This document shows positions 57,801 to 64,000 of a stretch of DNA of 64,000 nt, in pieces. Position numbers and translations under genes: made by a program. The stretch spans positions 4,650,001 to 4,714,000 of the forward strand of contig JAHLEZ010000001.1 of NCBI GenBank assembly GCA_020726505.1, in the 5' to 3' direction. Below the pieces are notes generated by a model. The model did no database searches. It had not been told where the DNA came from and was given only the letters and a program-made list of their open reading frames with translations. Numbering within the stretch: position 1 is the first letter of the stretch; each line of letters starts with the position of its first letter. The DNA is from Leptodontidium sp. MPI-SDFR-AT-0119 (taxonomy: Eukaryota; Ascomycota; Leotiomycetes; Helotiales; Leptodontidiaceae).

Positions 57801-58578
57801 CAATTTATGATTCCCCCTCCTTGTCCAAACTGAGACTCCCGGGATGATTTGGTCAATGTCCCATCCCATCCCGAGGCGAGGGACCCGAGCCGATACGGCC
57901 AGTGGCAAGTCTGTTTCTTGGCAAGCGAGACTTTGTCCACAACACTAGCTCCACAAGAATCAGCATTGATATGACAAGTGAACAAATTCAGAGGTATGAA
58001 CGTACCACCTTATATACGGCCGTAAAATTTGCATCCCTCGTCGTCTATTGTTTTGACAGGGGTGACGAATCAGAACTCCGGTAAGCTGCAGGGCGCTAGG
58101 TGCTGATTACTACGGGCGTAGGAAGTTGTACCTGGCTTTGGGCTATTTGGATGAGGATTCATCCATTGAAGTAGGCTATTCCTACGATTCCCTGCCAGTG
58201 AACTGATATTCTTGAAGGCTCATTGGTTCCTGGTAGAGATATTCGGGCGTGCAAGCGAAAATATCGCATTAGGCTCTGGCTCGACTTGTCTAGAACTTTG
58301 TGAGTACGAATTGCCATCCGGTGAGAGGTGAGGTACTCACAGCGGAGACGCGAGAATACTGCCAGTTCCTCTGTAATCTCAGAACAAAGATGACGAGAGT
58401 GGACCTTTCTCCGATAGTGGAGGCAAATTCAAATCGATGTAAGCGTATGTTTTCGAAGAGGCTCACAGACAACCTCGTGCAGTATATATAGTAGCAAGAT
58501 GTCCCAGAAGAGTACAGAACAAGATAAACAGATGAAAGAGCTCGTTCTACAGTGACATATAACAAGACCTTTCTCGCG
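54859..58578. other. Gene-poor 3.7 kb
   Basis: No supported gene on either strand. It holds an 8-bp stem hairpin at 55157-55176 in the bZIP 3' flank, a CTCGCTTAA motif at 57078-57086 and short ATTATCG repeats near 55830. The final 100 bases are the leader of the GMC gene. Confidence 0.5.
55157..55176. terminator. Hairpin in the bZIP 3' flank
   Basis: TGATAGTC and GACTATCA form a perfect 8-bp stem with a TTAC loop, about 300 bp after the stop codon. Its role is unknown; a transcription-end or mRNA stability element is only a guess. Confidence 0.3.
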
Positions 58579-60466
58579 ATGGCAACCCCAATCGAACCCC
58601 TCTCCGAAGAAAGAATCAACAACACCAACATCGATACATTCGTGTCTCGCACTTACGACTTCGTGATAATTGGAGGAGGAACTGCTGGCTTGGTGCTAGC
58701 TAACCGGCTTTCCGAGAATCCGGATCTTCAGATCGCTGTTCTTGAAGCTGGGAAAGCGAAGCTGAATGATTTCCACATCAAAGTGCCAGCTTTGGCACCG
58801 AGTATGCTGGGAAATCCAGACTATGACTGGGGTTTCAAGACGGTACCACAGGCAAGACTTGCAAAAAAGGACCTGAATGCAGGAACAGGCACTGACAAGT
58901 ACGGATTAGGAACATCTTGATGGTCGCACCGAGCCCCAAAACAGAGGAAAGGTTCTGGGTGGCTCAAGTGCAATCAACTACATGATGACAACCTACTCGT
59001 CGACTGCAGGTCTTGACATCTGGGAAGGACTCGGTAATAAGGGATGGGGTTCTAAGGACATTCGACCGTACTTGCACAAGTTCCAGACTTGGCGCCAGCC
59101 ATCCGTGGAAACGAGAGAGCGCTTTGAGCTGGACGCAACGACAGTACAAAAGTCCTTGGACCAGAGTGATGGCCCAATCCAGACAGGCATTTACAAGAAT
59201 CTCGGACCATTGGAGCGAGATTTCGTGAAAACTTTCAGAACTTTGGGAGTTGATTCAATGCCTACTGATCCCGTTAATGGTATCTCGAAAGGAGCGTATC
59301 CCATCCCGGCAACGGTCGATCCCAGCAAGGCAGAAAGGAGTTACTCAGTGACTGGATATTACCTCCTTGTCTCAGGACGTAACAATCTTCATGTGATGAC
59401 CCAAGCACATGTGGGCAGGATCTTGTTCGACGGCTCTCGGGCTTCGGGCGTGGCATTCATCCACGATGGAAAGAACCACAGCATCTCAGCCAACAGAGAA
59501 GTGATCCTCAGCGCGGGTACCATACAGTCACCGCAAATACTCGAGCTATCAGGAATTGGCTCGGCGGATGTTCTCAGGCAGCATGGCGTCAACCCCGTTG
59601 TTGTGAACGAGAACGTGGGTGAAAATTTGCAGGACCATATCATGACGATCCTGCCATTCCCTCCTGTCCAAGCAGACGTTCCTCTTTTTTCGGATCCAGC
59701 CCTCGTGAAGCAGGCAATGGAGGAGCATGCGAAGACAGCTTCCGGGCCACTGTCGAAGTTCATTGGCACAAGTGCTTTCGTCCCTCTGGCGGATATTCTG
59801 TCGAGTGGTGAGAATGACTCTCAAGATGTCACGGACTTCCTCTCAAACTATCTCCCCACCGAGGAATCGCTCTCGAATCAGCAACGCCTCATACGAAATC
59901 TGCTCGATGGACCAGAAGGCGCATCAACCCAGTTTCTGATCTTGCCCAGCTATCTTCGTCCCCCCTCCGCAAATAACGAAGGTGGACACACCATCGTGAT
60001 GGGTCTCATGCATCCCTTCTCTCGAGGCAACATCCACATCGACTCCCCAGACCCTTTGATTCCACCTCTCATCGATCCGAAATACCTTTCAAACCCCATA
60101 GATAGAGAAATCCTCGCTCGATCGCTTCTGTACGCCGAGAATGCTATTCATACAGCACCATTATCCTCCCACGCCTTAGAACACGACAGAAAGTTCACCA
60201 AGAGCGGCGATGCAGAGACTGGGTTGCAAGCTGCTAGGGAGTACCTGAAGAAGTGGGCGAAAACCCTTTATCATCCTGTGGGCACGTGTGCGATGTTGCC
60301 GTTGGAGGAAGGAGGGGTGGTCGGTAATGACTTGAGGGTATATGGCGTAAAGGGATTGAGAATTGTTGATGCTTCTGTTTTTCCTTTGGTGCCGCAGGGA
60401 AACCCGCAGACTTTGGTGTATGCTGTTGCTGAGAAGGCGGCGGATATTATCAAATCGGGGCTGTAG
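58579..60466 (+). CDS. GMC-family FAD oxidoreductase
   Basis: Glucose-methanol-choline-type flavoprotein, oxidising an alcohol or sugar; the substrate is unknown. Exons 58579-58851 and 58910-60466 give 609 aa. The N-terminal FAD-binding motif is DFVIIGGGTAGLVLANRLSE. The intron (58852-58909) begins GC, not GT, and ends GGATTAG; its removal restores FKTVPQEHLDGR and the second GMC signature region RGKVLGGSSAINYMM. The third block is ILSAGTIQSPQILELSGIG. The catalytic-site block is YHPVGTCAMLP, with the C-terminal RIVDASVFP and GNPQTLVYAVAEKAADII. There is no signal peptide, so it is probably intracellular. Relatives include alcohol oxidases and aryl-alcohol or choline-type dehydrogenases. Confidence 0.9.
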
Positions 60467-60790
60467 GTGCGAGGAGGTCATGAAGACAGTAAATTTACCA
60501 ATTTCGTGCCACTGACTAATCTGTGACTTCTAAATATGCCCTTCTGCCAGACGTGGGTGAGGACTGTTGGAACCCCGAATTCTGCAGTCAGAGATGTTTT
60601 AAAGGAGATAGGGGACGGGCTTCCACGTCCTTGAGGGTGACGCTAAAATATTAGTCTCAAATATGTCGAGAGCAACTGTTCTCTCGTTTTTTAGAGCATC
60701 AATACCCAGCCACTCAAAGATCAGCTGATAAAAGAATTTGATTGTACAAGAGATATACAAAGCCCGTGGAGCTCTCGGATACGGAACCTA
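60467..60790. other. Intergenic, convergent 3' flanks
   Basis: No gene seen. Confidence 0.6.
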
Positions 60791-61772
60791 TCATACACTT
60801 CTAATCTTGGGCACCAGGTCGCTCTGATGCTCACTCAATAACTGCTCCAGCGCTCCTTTCTCAATAACCACTCTTCCCAACTCCAGCAGATCCTTCACAT
60901 CAACTTCATGCGCCATCTGGAACCTCCCATGCTCGCCAGCGGTTTCGAAAGCCGTCGACAAATTCTCCCTGGCGCTATTCGTGATCACTAGTGTCCTCCC
61001 ATCTTCTTGGCCCCAGTGGTTGTGCGAAAAGATGCGCTTGATGAATCGACCTTTCGGGAACTCGATGTCCATTCCATCTTCACAAATGATCAACTCCCCT
61101 CTTCTGTACCGCCAGCTCAAAGCTGTTCTCCAAGCCAAATCGTACATCTTCCTCGGTAGTCCCGTAGCGAAATCTCGAGGATGTGGTCCGAAGGACTTTC
61201 CTCCTCCCTTCAACATCGGAGATTGCGCCGTACCCAGACGGGCTTTACCAGTACCTTTCTGTCGTCTGACCTTGCGATGGGATCCGTGGACTTCATAACG
61301 GGTCTTTGTGCTTGCTGTTCCCTGACGTGTGGCATCGCCCTCGAAGATCACCGCGCGGTGGAGGATATCTCGACGGAGTGGAAGATGCAAATGCTTGCTG
61401 TCGTAAGATTCGAATCGTAAGGGCTCCATTGTGGGGAATTTGTAGATGGTTGTGAGGATGGTTGGCTCTGTTGCAGTTAGAATGAAGACTTCGCTTCAGA
61501 TGGAACACATCGTACCTGGGAGCGAGTATATCGGGTCTGCGGCAGTTTTGAGAAAGGAAGGGTTAAACTCTTGCGTGAGATTCGAGGGCATTGTGGTCTC
61601 TGTTGCCATTGACCTCGAGAGTCGTGGTGCTAGACATTGCTGTTGAAGAAGTTAGCACAGTCACTCCTTCTTGACCTGGAAATCGTACTGCTAATGGATC
61701 TTTCACACCCAAAGGAAGGGCTCGTATGGCTCTCAGGCTTCTTGAGAAGCTCTGCAAGCTCTTGGACGCCAT
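60791..61772 (-). CDS. Mitochondrial large ribosomal subunit protein uL4m
   Basis: Mitoribosome large-subunit protein of the L4 family (yeast Yml6). Minus-strand exons are 61689-61772, 61516-61639 and 60791-61467, giving 294 aa with agreeing phases. The N-terminus, MASKSLQSFSRSLRAIRALP, is rich in Arg/Ser and suits a mitochondrial presequence. Exon 2 continues RLSRSMATETTMPSN, then EPTILTTIYKFPTMEPLRFE. The uL4 core follows: LPLRRDILHRAVIFEGDATR, GSHRKVRRQKGTGKARLG, GGGKSFGPHPRDFATGLP and YDLAWRTALSWRYRRGEL. The C-terminal part carries the fungal extension to a TGA at 60791. It is divergent from mL38 with 163 bp between the start codons. Confidence 0.93.
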
Positions 61773-61935
61773 TGTTGATATAATCAGATCAATTGTCGTC
61801 GTCTCTTCAGGGAGAGTTTGAACATTCGAGGCTTAGCTTAAAAAAATATCGGAACGCGGGAACATTGTTCCGCGAGGCTTTGGATCCTCGAACAAATAAT
61901 TTCCAGGAACATCAACGTTGAACATCACAGCAACA
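61773..61935. promoter_or_regulatory. Shared divergent promoter of uL4m and mL38
   Basis: Only 163 bp separate the two start codons. It contains GAACATTC at 61820-61827, an A-rich tract, and a near-palindrome CGCGGGAACATTGTTCCGCG at 61855-61874. Both products belong to the same mitoribosomal subunit, so co-regulation from one bidirectional promoter is likely. Confidence 0.75.
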
Positions 61936-63269
61936 ATGCCGACCTGCCAGAAGGTCGTAAGGCCATTGGCACGATGCCTCCAAAACACTCAAGCTTCCTC
62001 TCACCCTGCAAGAGTCATTCGGGCTTTTACGAGCTCTTCCCAGACGAACGAAGAAGCTGTTGCCGAAACAGTCCCCTTTAAACCCATGTTTGATCCAGCA
62101 ACTGTCACCAATCCGAGGCACGAGAGGAAATTGATGAAGGGTGGCATAATCCCAATTGGATCCAGAAGACGTCGTGCAGCATTGAAAAGCTCCGACAACA
62201 TTCCATTCGAACAGCTGCCATACCAATGTTTCCAAGAAGCCAGGAAAGTGCTGGCCGCAGACCGGGAGGAGAAGTTGAAATTGATCGCAACGGAACGGTT
62301 ACGGATATCTAATCTGGTGGCTACGGATGCTACGAATGTTCGGGGCGGAGAAGCGACGAAGCAGAAGAGGTTGGAGAGTATGAGGAGGCATTTGGAGTAC
62401 TTGAAGATTCAAGCAGACATCAATGATCCGATGATCAAGAAGCGTTTTGAGGACGGGGAGGGTATGCAGATCCTTCGATTCCTGGAGAAAGCTCTCATTG
62501 CTAATTCCATTCAGGGGACATGAACAAGCCTATCTACCGATACCTAGCAGACAAGAAGTGGCGCCAGTACCAGCGACTGATTACTGTCCAACGTATAAAT
62601 CAATTCGGAATCGTCCCAGATGTCCTTCCATTCTTCGAACCCACTGCAGATGTCAAGATGGCATTCAAAAAACGAAATGTTCAACCTGGAGAGTTCATCG
62701 ATTCCAGAGTCAGCGAGGTCCCAGCACGGTTGAACGTACAAGTCTTTGACAAGGGTGAAAGACTTGTCACTATTGTTGTACTCGATTCAGATGTGCCACT
62801 TGTGGACAAAGATAGCTTCATGTCTCGATGCCACTACTTGGCTACCAACATTCCTCTATCTCCAGCGGATACATCTCTGCCCCTTTCCAAGGCCACCGAA
62901 GCCCAGCTCGTCTTGCCTTGGTTACCGCCATTCGCTCAGAAAGGATCTCCATACCACCGCTACTCAGTATTCGTCATCCAGCAAGAACCAGGGCAAACAC
63001 TCGATGTTGCGGAGTTGAAGGAGAAGGTCAAGCGGGATAAGTTCCACTTGAAGAGCTTCGTCGACAAGCACCAAATCAAGCCAATTGGCATGAGCATCTT
63101 CCGCAGCTTGTGGGATGAAGGAACAGCCGGCGTGATGAGCCGAGCAGGCATTGAGGGGGCGGACATTGAGTTCAAGAGGAAGAAGGTTATTGCACTGAAG
63201 CCGAAGCAGAAGGCGAGAGGTTGGGAAGCACGCCACTCTGGTGGGAAATATCTATCGCTACAGAGGTGA
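61936..63269 (+). CDS. Mitochondrial large ribosomal subunit protein mL38
   Basis: PEBP-fold protein of the mitoribosome (yeast Mrpl35). Exons 61936-62461 and 62515-63269 encode 426 aa. The intron (GTATGC, GCTAATTCC, TTCAG) restores FEDGEGDMNKPIYRYLADKK. The N-terminus MPTCQKVVRPLARCLQNTQ is Arg-rich without acids, as in mitochondrial presequences. The PEBP-like region is in the second half: VTIVVLDSDVPLVDKDSFMS, RCHYLATNIPLSP and QLVLPWLPPFAQKGSPYHRY, followed by SVFVIQQEPGQ and a basic C-terminal extension ending SGGKYLSLQR. The family call rests on this layout. The ATG at 61936 was chosen over an upstream non-ATG opening of the frame. Confidence 0.9.
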
Positions 63270-64000
63270 TCAATTTTTGTATAAGTGTAGACCAAATGTA
63301 TCATATTGTATCATGAAAGCAGACAGTCTCTGCTTTCTCCTTGGATTTCTGTTTGCTGCTACTGCTCTCTTCATGCTCTGCTTCGGCGAAAGGCAGCCCC
63401 TTCTCCATCATTGGTAGTGTTTAGCCAGTGCTTGGATGTATGTCTCCCAGAACAATTTTGCCGATATCCACCATCGCTTCCCGGCTTTATCTTTCCTCGT
63501 CTTCTGCCGCTTCCTCCCTTTAGTTGCTTCCAATTGTCCATAAATGATGCCAGTCCTTTTTCATGTCTGGTGGAATTTTGCCCAGACCACTACTATTCTA
63601 CCAGATATTTCTCTGTGCCTTCGTCTGGGTCCTCTGTTAGGTAATCTCATCATGCTATTGTGTGGGAGGAAACCCAGGCCCTACGAGTATTTGATCCCCC
63701 CCGGTCTTTGCATTCTACGATTCCCGCCACAATGAGCATTGAAGTTGCATCAGATAGATATCCGAAACACTACATCTCCGTTCTCTGCCGTTCCGTCGCT
63801 GCCTCGCTCAAGTCTTCTTCCATACAAGACTTCCATATCTCTTAACCAGTGGAAGAGACATGACCCACACCCGGATCTTGCCCCAAACGAGTTCAGCTCA
63901 ATTAACGAACAACTCCAACCTTCCTCGTCAAATATGACATCGAAAGTGAAGCCCTGCTCAAGCAACAACCCATCCATCGCCCCTCCAACACCGTTCATTG
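63270..64000. other. mL38 3' flank and possible start of a further gene
   Basis: No secure gene. From about 63735 to the window end one plus-strand frame stays open (...SLNQWKRHDPHPDLAPNEFS ... MTSKVKPC), and may be the first exon of a gene continuing beyond the window. I do not recognise it. Confidence 0.3.

Noticed and set aside
1..64000. CRISPR arrays, tRNA or rRNA genes
   Set aside because: No regularly spaced repeats, no cloverleaf with B-box-like GGTTCGAAT and no rRNA blocks were noticed on reading; a covariance-model scan was not possible.

Overview
The window is nuclear DNA of a filamentous ascomycete, most likely a Pezizomycotina and plausibly a leotiomycete; the class is an inference and the species cannot be read from the sequence. 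The evidence is: short introns (about 45-260 nt) with GT...CTAAC/CTAAT...AG signals; fungal housekeeping genes (PIF1, EDC3, ADP/ATP carrier, eS25, uS7, CENP-X, two mitoribosomal proteins); small secreted Cys-rich proteins; a kelch receptor-like membrane protein; a GPI-type cupredoxin; and a decayed DNA transposon with nonsense codons of the CpA-to-TpA kind expected from RIP. Exon structures were inferred by hand from splice signals, reading phase and protein family fit. No tRNA, rRNA or CRISPR array was seen.

Layout. 1-5.5 kb: 5'-truncated zinc-knuckle PIF1 helicase and the decapping activator EDC3. 6.2-8.7 kb: an APH-type kinase and a short-chain dehydrogenase, tail to tail. 9.8-17.5 kb: a surface/secretion block with two orphan membrane proteins, a Kex2-site secreted Cys-rich protein and a kelch-ectodomain single-pass protein. 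17.5-26.3 kb: an accessory island with two diverged copies (A and B) of an unrecognised coiled-coil, NLS-bearing protein. Copy A carries an in-frame stop and lies inside a 3.3 kb interval bounded by imperfect inverted repeats. Between the copies are a dead Tc1/mariner-type transposase and a very AT-rich block.

27-33.7 kb: ADP/ATP carrier, a large coiled-coil protein and a long CENP-X homologue. 35-40.8 kb: cupredoxin GPI-type protein, a six-Cys secreted protein and a Dap1/MAPR-like heme-binding protein. 41.5-45 kb: divergent ribosomal protein genes eS25 and uS7, which share an 11-base promoter motif, with a decayed gene between them. 45.6-54.9 kb: an unknown basic-tailed protein, then almost 7 kb without a convincing gene, then a bZIP transcription factor. 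58.5-63.3 kb: a GMC oxidoreductase with a GC-AG intron, and a divergent pair of mitoribosomal large-subunit genes (uL4m and mL38) sharing a 163 bp promoter.

The housekeeping genes are ordinary. The points most worth following are the A/B coiled-coil family with its repeat-bounded degenerate copy, the surface/secretion block, the shared ribosomal-promoter motif, and several unusual gene structures: a 4-nt first coding exon, a 16-nt microexon, stop-free introns with lengths divisible by three, and a GC-AG intron.
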